Positions 16,183 through 24,492 of a stretch of 64,000 bases of DNA are shown piece by piece; the first letter of the stretch is position 1, and each line of letters opens with the position of its first letter. The stretch is from Tissierella pigra (GTDB lineage: Bacteria; Bacillota; Clostridia; Tissierellales; Tissierellaceae): the NCBI RefSeq assembly GCF_009695605.1, contig NZ_VUNQ01000003.1:62001-126000 (forward strand), given 5' to 3'. The translations under genes were made by a program, and so were the position numbers. The notes under the pieces are model-generated. The model was given only the letters and a program-made list of their open reading frames with translations. It was not told the DNA's origin and did no database searches.

Positions 16183-16734
16183 TTATCCTTGATTATATTC
16201 CTCTTCCAAAATAGCATAAAGTAGTGAATCTCTCCAACGGTCTTTACACCACATATGTTTTCGCAGACATCCCTCTTTTTTCATCCCAATTTTTTGCAAT
16301 ATTTTTTCAGAACCTAGATTATTAGGATCACAAGTTGCATAAATTCTGTGTAACTTAAACTCATTAAACCCAATATATAATAATTTCTTTGCAATTTCTG
16401 TTCCATAACCTTTTCGCCAATATAGTTTGTTGATAGCATATCCAATCCATCCTTCTCTATCTTCCTTGTCTGAAATATGAAGTCCACAAGCCCCTATTAA
16501 TTTATTGCTATTTTTCTTTATTACAGCTAATTCGAAATCTACTCTATCTTTTTGATGTTGATATTCTATACATCTCTTCACAAATTCTTCTGTTTGTTTC
16601 AATGTATTCGGACTCCATGGTTCATATTCTGATACATCTGGATCTGATCCGTATTCATGGACTTCCTGAATATCTATTTCTATGAATTCTCTCAATATTA
16701 ATCTATCAGTTTCTACTTTTTCAAAGCTTGACAT
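16183..16734 (-). CDS. GNAT N-acetyltransferase (RimJ/RimL type)
   Basis: 183 residues from ATG 16734, chosen over an ATG six bases upstream because AGAGGAGG then has normal spacing. It shows VETDRLILREF at the N-terminus, GWIGYAINKLYWRKGYGTEIA (acetyl-CoA loop) near residue 90 and the NLGSEKILQKIGMKKEGCLRKH tail typical of RimJ-like enzymes. It belongs to the spread of GNAT genes in this array. A sigma-H-type promoter lies about 100 bp upstream. Confidence 0.9.
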   Translation of the reverse strand: MSSFEKVETDRLILREFIEIDIQEVHEYGSDPDVSEYEPWSPNTLKQTEEFVKRCIEYQHQKDRVDFELAVIKKNSNKLIGACGLHISDKEDREGWIGYAINKLYWRKGYGTEIAKKLLYIGFNEFKLHRIYATCDPNNLGSEKILQKIGMKKEGCLRKHMWCKDRWRDSLLYAILEEEYNQG

Positions 16735-16831
16735 CCACATCCTCCTCTAACACTTTGTTTTTTATTACTTTAATCTATTAATATCAGTTTTATAATGAAA
16801 TATTTAGAGCAATATATTTACAATAATACTT

Positions 16832-16856
16832 ATTCTATAAAAAATATTAAATTCCT
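16832..16856 (-). promoter_or_regulatory. Sigma-H-type promoter
   Basis: Minus strand -35 AGGAATT (16850-16856), 14-bp spacer, -10 GAAT (16832-16835), preceded by AAAAAAGA and followed by AAGTATTAT. It is near-identical to the boxes at 12510 and 31486 and lies upstream of the GNAT gene ending at 16183. Confidence 0.72.
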
Positions 16857-16965
16857 TCTTTTTTATGGTGTAAATCAATATATTTATAATATTAAATTTT
16901 TATACACATTATAACATTAGATTAACTCCAAGCTTATAATCCATCTAGTATAACAATCATTAAGA

Positions 16966-17015
16966 TTTATAATAAGTTATCCTTCGTAAATTTACGAAGG
17001 ATAACTTATTATAAA
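16966..17015. repeat. 50-bp perfect palindrome (terminator or protein site)
   Basis: Two 25-nt arms meet with no spacer; the centre reads CGTAAATTTACG and the outer arms AATAAGTTATCC. It lies 57 bp past the stop of the AIR-synthase-related gene and could terminate it, though no clear T-run follows on the minus strand. The stretch 16741-17071 holds only this and the sigma-H-type promoter. Confidence 0.8.
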
Positions 17016-17071
17016 AATAGTTTTATATTATTTTAGTTATATCATAACATATGTTAAATATAAGAATACTG

Positions 17072-17815
17072 CTATATAAATCTTCCTATTCTATTCACCG
17101 GTATGGAAATTTCATTTTTTAATTCTCCATACTTGCTTTCTTCCATAGATACAATTACACAAGTTGATGGACCACCAGATTTATAAATATCTATTGATAG
17201 GTTATCTTCTAAAAAGTATTTAATATTATTAGTTTTAGACATCTGATTTAGTTCATACAATATTCCCTTTGAACCAACAGGAAGTATTTCCCTTATATAT
17301 CTTTTTTTCTTTAACTCTAATAATTTTGAAGTACTCATTATAGTATTGCTATCATTTAGCACTTCATTACCCACTTTAGGTAAACCTACTACAGTAGCAA
17401 TCAATCCAGGTTCTGTATAAGGCTTTCTCCACTCTTTCTTATTTATAATTCCTATTATAGTTATGCCTATTCCTGTAACAGTTACTGGAAAGTTTTCTTC
17501 TGTACTTCCTGTTATTAAGTTTATATTATGAAAATCCAAGGGTTCTAAAGCCTCTTTAATACCTTTTATTATTCTTTTACCTGTATCGTTCATTTCTACA
17601 GATAAAGTATTTATTACAGTAATAGGTTTAGCACCAAAGGAAAGTATCTCCATAAGAGCAACTTGTGTTGTAAAATAACCTATAACCTCAGGAGTAGTCT
17701 TAACTACATCATTTTTCTTATTTCCTATTCCTCCAGCTGAATCGCATGATATAATTAACAATTGTTCTTCATTTATATCTATCAATGTTAAATCTCTATA
17801 TTTGCTTATATTCAT
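17072..17815 (-). CDS. AIR synthase-related ATP-binding protein, possible alpha-ribazole kinase
   Basis: 247 residues of the PurM/ThiL/SelD superfamily. Visible are RDLTLIDINEEQLLIISCDS at the start (split here by the family's acidic turn), GGIGNKKNDVVKTTPEVIGYF, VALMEILSFGAKPITVINTL and TGSTEENFPVTVTGIGITI. The overall pattern recalls CblS, the alpha-ribazole kinase of cobamide salvage in Firmicutes, from memory only. No other cobalamin gene or riboswitch is visible. Single gene, closed by the palindrome at 16966. Confidence 0.7.
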   Translation of the reverse strand: MNISKYRDLTLIDINEEQLLIISCDSAGGIGNKKNDVVKTTPEVIGYFTTQVALMEILSFGAKPITVINTLSVEMNDTGKRIIKGIKEALEPLDFHNINLITGSTEENFPVTVTGIGITIIGIINKKEWRKPYTEPGLIATVVGLPKVGNEVLNDSNTIMSTSKLLELKKKRYIREILPVGSKGILYELNQMSKTNNIKYFLEDNLSIDIYKSGGPSTCVIVSMEESKYGELKNEISIPVNRIGRFI

Positions 17816-17945
17816 TTAATCACCCTGTTAAATCATATTATTTTTGAAAAAAACTTCTAATAAAGCATTAGAGTAGATTTTCTTGAGACTCATTAAGGTC
17901 AAGTTCTTGATATGAAATATTAAAATAGAACTTTCCTATTCGTTA

Positions 17946-18013
17946 TAAAAAACATAAAAACTGAGGACTCCAAATTCTCTATGACATGTTAAATGCCTAT
18001 AAAAAAGTCCTCA
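17946..18013 (-). terminator. Intrinsic terminator after the methyltransferase at 18093
   Basis: Arms TGAGGACT (17962-17969) and AGTCCTCA (18006-18013) with a 36-nt loop are followed on the minus strand by GTTTTTATGTTTTTT. The rest of 17816-18092 shows no gene. Confidence 0.75.
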
Positions 18014-18092
18014 TGTGGGGAAATTATATCAATAAAATATCTAAAATACAACTGCTATTTATTTTCTCTTAATAAAAACTTTTATTATAAAT

Positions 18093-18872
18093 TCATTTTC
18101 TTCCAATATATAAGTAATGCTCACCAGTTCCCATAAGACTTTCATCTTGACTTAGTTGATAGCCAATTTCCAGCCATTTTCTATATTCACTTTCTTCTAG
18201 CATATTAACTTCTTTTTCCTTTGTGCCTAAAATATTCTCAACATTAGCAAATACTATTTCAGTTAGTCCAAAACTATTCATCAATTCCTTTGCTTCTTTA
18301 TAATATGTAAAATAAGCTGTGGTAAATCCTTTATCTCCTTGATTTTCACCATCTTTTAAGTACCCAAGTAACTCATCTACAGATTCTATTGGGTATACTG
18401 CTTTAAGATAATCTTGAATAGGTGCATAATTAGATATAAAGGATGCAACTATAATTCCATTTGGTTTCAATAATCTTAAAGCACCCTCAATAGCAGCTCT
18501 CCTATCTGATTCTTTAGTTAAATGATATAGAGGCCCCATTAGCAAAATAACATCATATAAATCATTATATTTATCCAATTCCAGTGCATTCCCATGTATA
18601 TAATCCTCTAGTGAAATTCCTCTTTCCGCTGATTTTTCTTTTGCAACTTCAATATTACGCTTTGATAAATCAAGTAATGATACTCTATGCCCTTTTTCTG
18701 CCAAATATATAGAATATCTTCCAGGACCTCCTCCAATATCAAATATCTTCAAATTCTCTCCTATTATATTTTCATCCATATATCTTCTAGTAATATCAAA
18801 TTCAATTTTATGTCGATCTAATCTGTCCCATTCATCATATTTTTCATCGTACCATAATTCAATTTCCTTCAT
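18093..18872 (-). CDS. Class I SAM-dependent methyltransferase
   Basis: 259 residues. Motif I NLKIFDIGGGPGRYSIYLAE lies near residue 40, the acidic end of strand 2 in SLLDLSKRNIEVA near 68 and YDVILLMGPLYHL (motif IV) near 106. Then follow ALRLLKPNGIIVASF and a C-terminal lid. The substrate is unknown. The first 23 codons occur a second time at 22060-22129 in the 527-bp direct repeat, so this is the complete copy of a partly duplicated gene. ATG behind AGGGGGAAAAGGC. Confidence 0.92.
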   Translation of the reverse strand: MKEIELWYDEKYDEWDRLDRHKIEFDITRRYMDENIIGENLKIFDIGGGPGRYSIYLAEKGHRVSLLDLSKRNIEVAKEKSAERGISLEDYIHGNALELDKYNDLYDVILLMGPLYHLTKESDRRAAIEGALRLLKPNGIIVASFISNYAPIQDYLKAVYPIESVDELLGYLKDGENQGDKGFTTAYFTYYKEAKELMNSFGLTEIVFANVENILGTKEKEVNMLEESEYRKWLEIGYQLSQDESLMGTGEHYLYIGRK

Positions 18873-19329
18873 GCCTTTTCCCCCTTAGATATTATAGTTG
18901 TAATATTTAAATAACTTTATAATTCTTTTAAAGCTCCTTACCTAAATAATAATCATCGTATGACTTTAAGCTAAAGTCCAGCATTCGTGCCTCAAATTTA
19001 TAGTCTTGCATTATCCAAAAACAAATAGCAGATTTATTTGTTACACTGGTTTTTACATAGATTTTTCTTATACCATTTTCTCTGGAATACTGTTCTAAAT
19101 ATTGAACCAACTTACTTCCAAGACCTGCTCTCTTACTATCCTTATCAATTCCTAACCATACAAACTCTGCAATACCATTTCCCCCTTCAAAGGGATTAAA
19201 TTTTATGACTCCAAAACCTTTTACTACATTTAAAATCTCAATTACATATACGTGATATGAACTATTCGTAAAAAAATCATCTACAACTAATTTTGATATC
19301 TCATCAGGATTTTCATCACTTATCATCAC
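18803..19329. repeat. 527-bp direct repeat, copy A
   Basis: Identical to 22060-22586 apart from about seven substitutions and no indels by direct reading (roughly 98.7%). It carries the start of the methyltransferase gene, the spacer and the C-terminal two-fifths of the NUDIX-GNAT gene. The copies are exactly 3257 bp apart in the same orientation. Copy A joins the complete methyltransferase to a headless GNAT fragment. Confidence 0.95.
18928..19329 (-). pseudogene. Headless GNAT fragment (duplicate of the gene at 22185)
   Basis: 133 codons almost identical to the C-terminal acetyltransferase domain of the NUDIX-GNAT protein, including the GVIKFNPFEGGNGIAEFVWLG, RAGLGSKLVQYLEQ and NKSAICFWIMQDYKFEARM stretches. 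The NUDIX part and the natural start are missing. Upstream it is fused to the 3' end of a decayed AMP-ligase (IIDEDGKV then MISDENPDE). GTG/ATG codons allow translation but there is no proper ribosome site. Confidence 0.85.
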
Positions 19330-20197
19330 CTTCCCATCTTCATCTATGATAGATATTACTTGATCACCAATTGATCTACCTACTGAATTTTTTTACTTAG
19401 CATATCTTCTAGACTTATTTGTGTAATTCGTGGAGATGCCTCAGTCAAACCATATCCCTGGATTAAATTTATACCGGTAAAATAGTTCATAAACTTGTAT
19501 ATGGTCTCGTAATTAACAAATTTTCCAGAAAAATGAATCATATTTATTAAGTTGATATTGATTTTTATTCTACTTTCTAATATATTAATTAGAATAGATG
19601 GTGTAGCGAATAAAATTGATATATATTCATCGTTAATAATACTTGAAATATATTGTGGAATAGGCAAATAATTGGATAAAAAGAAGCTACATTGATTATA
19701 GATACCTACAAAAATTTCTCCTACAAGAGTAGAAATATTCGTCGTATTCTTAATAATTGATATTTTGTCATGACCATTTAAGTTCAAAAAATTTGATATA
19801 TTCAGTATAGATGTCTTAATGTTTGAATTTGTAAGCATTACTCCTTTAGGTTTTTTGTGGTTCCAGATGTTAATAGAGTAATTGCCACGTCTTCCATATC
19901 TTCACTTTCATCAGATACATGTGTATTAGTATTCTCAATGATATATAGGAATAGCTATGGCTCCGATAATGTTAAGCGCCAATATTGATGTAATAAATTC
20001 AATTGAATTATCGAAAATCATAGCTACCTTTTTTCTTCTTATAATACCAGATTTTAAAAAACAGAAGATAATTGAAATATTTCATCATAGATTTGTGTAT
20101 AGTTTAAATTTCTTTTATTATCCTTTATGATAGAATTATGACTTTTGCATGACAATTGAATAAGTAAATCAGAATATAATAACATATGTAAGTTCAT
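19327..20197 (-). pseudogene. AMP-dependent synthetase/ligase, frameshifted and truncated
   Basis: From ATG 20197 the translation gives an ANL-type N-terminus (NYTQIYDEIFQLSSVF, then KKVAMIFDNSIEFITSILAL). The P-loop region follows as ITLLTSGTTK with a shift to PKGVMLTNSNIK, then the stretch to NLIQGYGLTEASPRITQISL and GRSIGDQVISIIDEDGK. At least three one-base losses in A or T runs break the frame (near 20060, 19847 and 19388). About 50 residues are missing after AIPIY, and the C-terminal domain is replaced by the repeat. It is inactive. Confidence 0.8.
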
Positions 20198-20200
20198 CTC

Positions 20201-20800
20201 CTATTTTACATTTTCAGTAAAATACTCATGAAAATACTTTCCACACTTTTCTAATTCTCCTAGCACCCTTTTAATTCCATATTCAGATTTAAGCCAGTTT
20301 TCAGACGTGATACCTTGAGTATCGCTAGGTACAACATAAAAAACAGTTTCAGGAAACCATCGTGCATAGGTCATAAAAGCTCTTCGAGCATGAAAAGCTT
20401 GACAACATAATATTGCTTTACATACCTTTATTTTTCTATCGTCTAAAATACTCTTAGAAAACTCAGCATTTTCACTAGTATTAGTTGATTGGTTTTCACA
20501 TAATATAGCACTTTCTGGTACACCGTTTTTTCTTAATACACTAGAACAAAAATCAAAATCAGTTTCAAATTGTCCGGAATATAGTTCGTTTGTAATTTTC
20601 TCATAAGGAAAGCGTCCTAACTTAGAAGTATATTTACCTGAAGGAATTATATACTTCGCATAACCATTACTATATAATTCTGAAGCTTTCTTTGAAACTT
20701 CCCACTTAGATGACCCTGGTATTAAAATTACATCACTTATCTCGGGGTCATCATTTAAGAAAATAAAATCTGTTATATCTTTAATCATTTTTGAATTCAT
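20201..20800 (-). CDS. YdcF-like (DUF218) protein
   Basis: 199-residue DUF218 domain protein. The family pattern is clear: VILIPGSSKWEVSKKASELY near residue 23 in place of the usual GGG, PSGKYTSK near 53, a CENQSTNTSENA block near 100 (the conserved ENxSxxTxEN motif) and ILCCQAFHARRAFMTYARWFP near 130. YdcF-type proteins bind SAM or act in envelope metabolism; the role here is unknown. It is the only intact gene in the 2.7-kb segment bracketed by the direct repeats. RBS GAGGAGAAT. Confidence 0.85.
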   Translation of the reverse strand: MNSKMIKDITDFIFLNDDPEISDVILIPGSSKWEVSKKASELYSNGYAKYIIPSGKYTSKLGRFPYEKITNELYSGQFETDFDFCSSVLRKNGVPESAILCENQSTNTSENAEFSKSILDDRKIKVCKAILCCQAFHARRAFMTYARWFPETVFYVVPSDTQGITSENWLKSEYGIKRVLGELEKCGKYFHEYFTENVK

Positions 20801-21120
20801 ACACTATTCTCCTCAAAATCTAGTATTATTTTCTTTCTTAATATTATAATATAGATTAACAAGCAATCAGTATTAACTACGAATATTCTTCATTTAAACA
20901 TAATATTTTTTTATTGAATCAAAGCACAACTTTCTTAATTCTATTTTAGTAATTTTAGAATTACTGGATTATAGTTTATACAGTATTATCCCAACTTCAG
21001 AAATTAATATATAAAAACATATATTTTAAAAAAATAAATTATTTATATTTTAAAAATAATTCCTTCTTTAACAAAAACTATTATGATTTTACTAAAGAGA
21101 ATAAGTATTATCATAAAATT
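20801..21120. other. AT-rich gap upstream of the YdcF-like gene
   Basis: Very AT-rich. It holds a weak sigma-H-like box at 21040-21064 (AAAGAAGGAATT, 14 nt, AATA), probably decayed. No gene, repeat or strong hairpin is seen. Confidence 0.5.
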
Positions 21121-22056
21121 TCAGTTATATACATGAGCAACTTTTTGAATATAATCAATTATATACTTGAATTTCGTTGTTCTAGATATGGAATCTGTGA
21201 TTATAATGTATTTCGTTCATTGCTTAATCATATGTGATAAATCACATATATCAGCACATGTAGGTGCATTATAGCTAGATAATGATTTTAAAATATTTGA
21301 TGCTATCCAGCATCTTTTATTTTTTTCAATACATTTTTCAAGTGTTAAGTCTTGTGCACATAAAAGATTTTCAAGACCAATATTCGTCGCTAGGCATCCT
21401 CTTGCTAACATTATTTCATCACTCACATCAATAATATCATCTACATTCTGCACAGCTGAATAACATTCTATTTTAGACATTATTGTCGGATTATAAATTT
21501 GGCATTGAATTGATTTCCTGAAATCGATAACATCTTCTTTATTTTCTATATATGATAAAACTATACTTGCTGGTTTAAATTTATGAATTATTTTAAAACA
21601 TTTATCTTTAATATCTTCAGATGTAGGTTTAATAAATCTATATTTTGATGCTATAGCCATACCTGACTTTAAAGATACCAGCATTGTTAGTAGCACATTC
21701 CATATAATTATCAAAAACCTTTATAACGTTTAAATTTATTTCTGAGTCACCAATTCGAATCTCATCTCCAGGTTTAAATAGTGAGGGATCAAAATCAACA
21801 GTAACTGTCTTGTTATTTATGATCTTGCTACTAACATTACTAATATATACAGTATCATTATTCATTACCTGGATTTCATTCTCAGTAAGTATTCTTTTTT
21901 ATCTTTAGGCAAAGCTAAATCTAACATTATCTGTAGGTCTTTTTTAGTTCAGTTCTTAAATTCATATTTTAAATAATTTATGGCATCAATGTGTTCATTT
22001 AAGTATGCTTTTGATACACAACAACGCACCATTTCAGATGAAGAATTAATTAAACT
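21121..22056 (-). pseudogene. Pyruvate kinase-like gene, broken
   Basis: Three frames joined by shifts. 22056-21866 gives an N-terminal part with an internal stop. 21865-21638 has VDFDPSLFKPGDEIRIGDSE, a beta-barrel-domain-like stretch. 21700-21217 has PTIMSKIECYSAVQNVDDII, DEIMLARGCLATNIGLE and APTCADICDLSH, which parallel the PKIMAKIE, MVARGDLG and PTRAEVSD motifs of pyruvate kinase. A stop at 21217 is followed in frame by more coding-like sequence to 21121. The Asp of ARGD is Cys, so even an unbroken form would be a divergent homologue. Confidence 0.65.
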
Positions 22057-22059
22057 ATC

Positions 22060-22129
22060 CAATTTTATGTCGATCCAATCTGTCCCATTCATCATATTTT
22101 TCATCGTACCATAATTCAATTTCCTTCAT
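22060..22129 (-). pseudogene. First 23 codons of a methyltransferase gene
   Basis: Encodes MKEIELWYDEKYDEWDRLDR and three more residues, identical to the start of the methyltransferase at 18093, with the same ribosome site. It then ends at the repeat boundary. Confidence 0.85.
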
Positions 22130-22586
22130 GCCTTTTCCCCCTTAGATATTATAGTTGTAATATTTAAATAACTTTATAATTCTTTTAAAGCTCCTTACCT
22201 AAATAATAATCATCGTATGACTTTAAGCTAAAGTCCAGCATTCGTGCCTCAAATTTATAGTCTTGCATTATCCAAAAACAAATAGCAGATTTATTTGTTA
22301 CACTGGTTTTTACATAGATTTTTCTTATGCCATTTTCTCTGGAAAACTGTTCTAAATATTGAACCAACTTACTTCCAAGACCTGCTCTCTTACTATCCTT
22401 ATCAATTCCTAACCATACAAACTCTGCAATACCATTCCCCCCTTCAAAGGGATTAAATTTTATGACTCCAAAACCTTTTATTACATTTAAAATCTCAATT
22501 ACATATACGTGATATGAACTATTCGTAAAAAAATCATCTACAACTAATTTTGATATCTCATTAGGATTTTCATCACCTATCATCAC
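22060..22586. repeat. 527-bp direct repeat, copy B
   Basis: Same content and orientation as copy A at 18803-19329. Here the GNAT half is part of the complete NUDIX-GNAT gene, while the methyltransferase half is cut after 23 codons where the pyruvate kinase-like remnant begins. Confidence 0.95.
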
Positions 22587-23072
22587 TTTTATTAGTTCTT
22601 CGATGTCAATTCTATCACTGATATTTCCAGGTCTTATGGTTTCCATAGCTAATTCTCTATGAAATTTCTCTACTTTCTCAAACAAATATGGCTGAATCAA
22701 AGGATAGGTTAAACTTTCGGGAATTGTATTAAATAATCTAATTTCACCTATTTCAGAGTTTGGTAATTCATCAAGACTTTCCACATCAGAATAAAATAAT
22801 TGTCCAAAAGATTTAGTTTCATCTCTAGTTACTGAATATACACATACTGGGATAATTCTAAATTCTTTTGCTCCTGTTTCCTCCATTAATTCTCTTGAAG
22901 CAGTAAGATAAATATCTTCACCTTTTTCCCTATGTCCCCCTGGAATTTCCCAAGTCAATCTCTCTTTATGCCTTACAAATATCCATTTCCCTTCGTGCTT
23001 TGCCATAATAACTGCAAATTTCAATTTGTCATCTTCTATTGTATTCAAATCATGAAAATTCACCGTTAGCAT
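22185..23072 (-). CDS. NUDIX hydrolase fused to GNAT acetyltransferase
   Basis: 295 residues in two domains. Residues 1-135 form a NUDIX hydrolase with the box GGHREKGEDIYLTASRELMEETGA near residue 45 (Arg-Glu and the double Glu of the signature present). Residues 150-295 form a GNAT domain with GLGSKLVQYLEQFSRENG as the acetyl-CoA loop. The pairing suggests a sanitising or resistance enzyme, but the substrates are unknown. Start at 23072 behind GAGGGG. This is the full-length version of the gene cut in the 18928 copy. Confidence 0.9.
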   Translation of the reverse strand: MLTVNFHDLNTIEDDKLKFAVIMAKHEGKWIFVRHKERLTWEIPGGHREKGEDIYLTASRELMEETGAKEFRIIPVCVYSVTRDETKSFGQLFYSDVESLDELPNSEIGEIRLFNTIPESLTYPLIQPYLFEKVEKFHRELAMETIRPGNISDRIDIEELIKVMIGDENPNEISKLVVDDFFTNSSYHVYVIEILNVIKGFGVIKFNPFEGGNGIAEFVWLGIDKDSKRAGLGSKLVQYLEQFSRENGIRKIYVKTSVTNKSAICFWIMQDYKFEARMLDFSLKSYDDYYLGKEL

Positions 23073-23108
23073 ACTACATCCCCTCACTTATTTAAGTTTA
23101 TCATATTG

Positions 23109-23579
23109 TTAATTATTATTTGATTCCATAAATACTGCCTCACCTGTTACTTTAAGACCACATTTTTCATATAGTTTCTGTGCTGGAATATTATCCGTAT
23201 AAAGTCTAACTTTAGTTGCTCCAGTTTCTTTTTGAATTTCATATGCTTTTTCCATAAGCCTAATAGCAATTCCCTTTCTTCTAAACTTAGGGGCTGTCCA
23301 TAATTCTTCAACGAAAATTATACCTCTATTCCATTTACCTACTTTAGGTATATATATTAACATTATCCATCCGACAAAACGCCCTTCATAAAGTGCACCA
23401 AAAATATAAAATCCTTGATGTTCAAGCTGTGAAAATGCCTCCTCAAAATTTACATCTTTATTCCTATTCTTTTCTTCCTCAGTTCTTTCAGCTTCCTTTG
23501 TCCTCCAATATACCGTATCATCAAACATATGATAATTACTTTTAGTGATTGGTTCAATAACTATATCTAAATTTTCCAT
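23109..23579 (-). CDS. GNAT N-acetyltransferase
   Basis: 156 residues. It shows GRFVGWIMLIYIPKVGKWNRGIIF, then VEELWTAPKFRRKGIAIRLM (acetyl-CoA loop RRKGIA) near residue 90 and TDNIPAQKLYEKCGLKVTGEAVFM, the usual GNAT C-terminus. Its ATG overlaps the stop of the kinase-like gene by one base (TAATG), so the two are translationally coupled and probably act together. Confidence 0.9.
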   Translation of the reverse strand: MENLDIVIEPITKSNYHMFDDTVYWRTKEAERTEEEKNRNKDVNFEEAFSQLEHQGFYIFGALYEGRFVGWIMLIYIPKVGKWNRGIIFVEELWTAPKFRRKGIAIRLMEKAYEIQKETGATKVRLYTDNIPAQKLYEKCGLKVTGEAVFMESNNN

Positions 23580-24067
23580 TATTTTATCATCTCCAAAATT
23601 TTACTAACTACATTTTTTACACTCATATTTGTTGTATCTATTTTAAATGTATCCATATCTTCATAAGATTTTAATCTGCTAATGCTATTTTTGATTTGTT
23701 CTTCTGTTCTTCCATCTTCTAGCATTCTTTCTTTAAGGACTTTAGGAGAAGATATTAATGATATTTTATAAAGCTGGAATTCTATATCATCTAATTTACT
23801 TAATATTGTTTCAAATATCTTTTCGTTGCCTATTACCCAATTAAAAATAATATATTTATAGGAGGAATTATTCAGGTAGCTTCTTAATAAAAAGCTAATA
23901 TTATCCTCAACCATACTCTTATTCTCTTCATTCACCACAAAAGGGTTCATCATCCAACACCAATCACCATCTAACCATACTGAGTCTGATATTGACTTAT
24001 AAAGTTCCTTGCAAACAGTAGTTTTTCCAGCTCCTGGTACTCCATTAATAATAACTAGTTTTTTCAT
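23579..24067 (-). CDS. P-loop nucleotide kinase-like protein
   Basis: 162-residue AAA/shikimate-kinase-like P-loop protein. Walker A GVPGAGKTT lies at residue 9, DGDWCWMMNPF near residue 34 and a lid-like region KERMLEDGRTEEQIKNS near 115. Such small kinases phosphorylate antibiotics or metabolites; the substrate is unknown. It is coupled to the GNAT gene downstream by a TAATG overlap. A related protein lies at 46740. Confidence 0.85.
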   Translation of the reverse strand: MKKLVIINGVPGAGKTTVCKELYKSISDSVWLDGDWCWMMNPFVVNEENKSMVEDNISFLLRSYLNNSSYKYIIFNWVIGNEKIFETILSKLDDIEFQLYKISLISSPKVLKERMLEDGRTEEQIKNSISRLKSYEDMDTFKIDTTNMSVKNVVSKILEMIK

Positions 24068-24140
24068 AATACACTTCCTTCATCTCATTTTCTTCAATAT
24101 ATTTTTTATTGATGGTATATTATGATGAACTAATCTATAC

Positions 24141-24428
24141 TTATTTAGCCATTTTTCTAGTAAAAAACAAATACAAGATTCCAGCTATTGAAATCAATAA
24201 AAATATATAAGTAAAAATATAGGGTGATAATTGACTTGTTATATAAACTGCTGTTGGACCATCTACACCTCCTATAATTCCTATTGAACTCACTGTACCT
24301 AGCTCACCATTTAATTTATATGCTAAATACTTAGGTAGTATCAAATTAAAACCTAGACTAATAATGGTTATTACAATGGATATTATAGTAATTATAGTCA
24401 CTATTTTTTGAAATCCTTGTTTTCTCAA
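24141..24428 (-). CDS. Small membrane protein with OadB-like GIIGGxDGPT motif
   Basis: 95 residues from TTG 24428, chosen because AGAGGAGG sits at ideal spacing; a longer frame from 24512 would overlap the lipoprotein gene without a ribosome site. It has one N-terminal membrane segment (VTIITIISIVITIISLGF), then SSIGIIGGVDGPTAVYITS, then a second membrane segment ending in FFTRKMAK. The GGxDGPTA motif is the sodium/carboxylate site of the decarboxylase beta subunit, seen here without the other segments. Function unknown. Confidence 0.75.
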   Translation of the reverse strand: MRKQGFQKIVTIITIISIVITIISLGFNLILPKYLAYKLNGELGTVSSIGIIGGVDGPTAVYITSQLSPYIFTYIFLLISIAGILYLFFTRKMAK

Positions 24429-24492
24429 TTTTTGTCCTCCTCTATCATTATTTTTGTGGTATTTCACATAATCTATATCATAATTATTTATA

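Noticed and set aside
16966-17015. loxP-like or other site-specific recombinase site
   Set aside because: It contains ATAACTT-like ends but no asymmetric spacer and no recombinase gene is nearby; reported only as a palindrome.
17816-18092. Cobalamin riboswitch upstream of the AIR synthase-related gene
   Set aside because: No B12-box or other conserved element is seen; the only structure is the terminator of the preceding methyltransferase.
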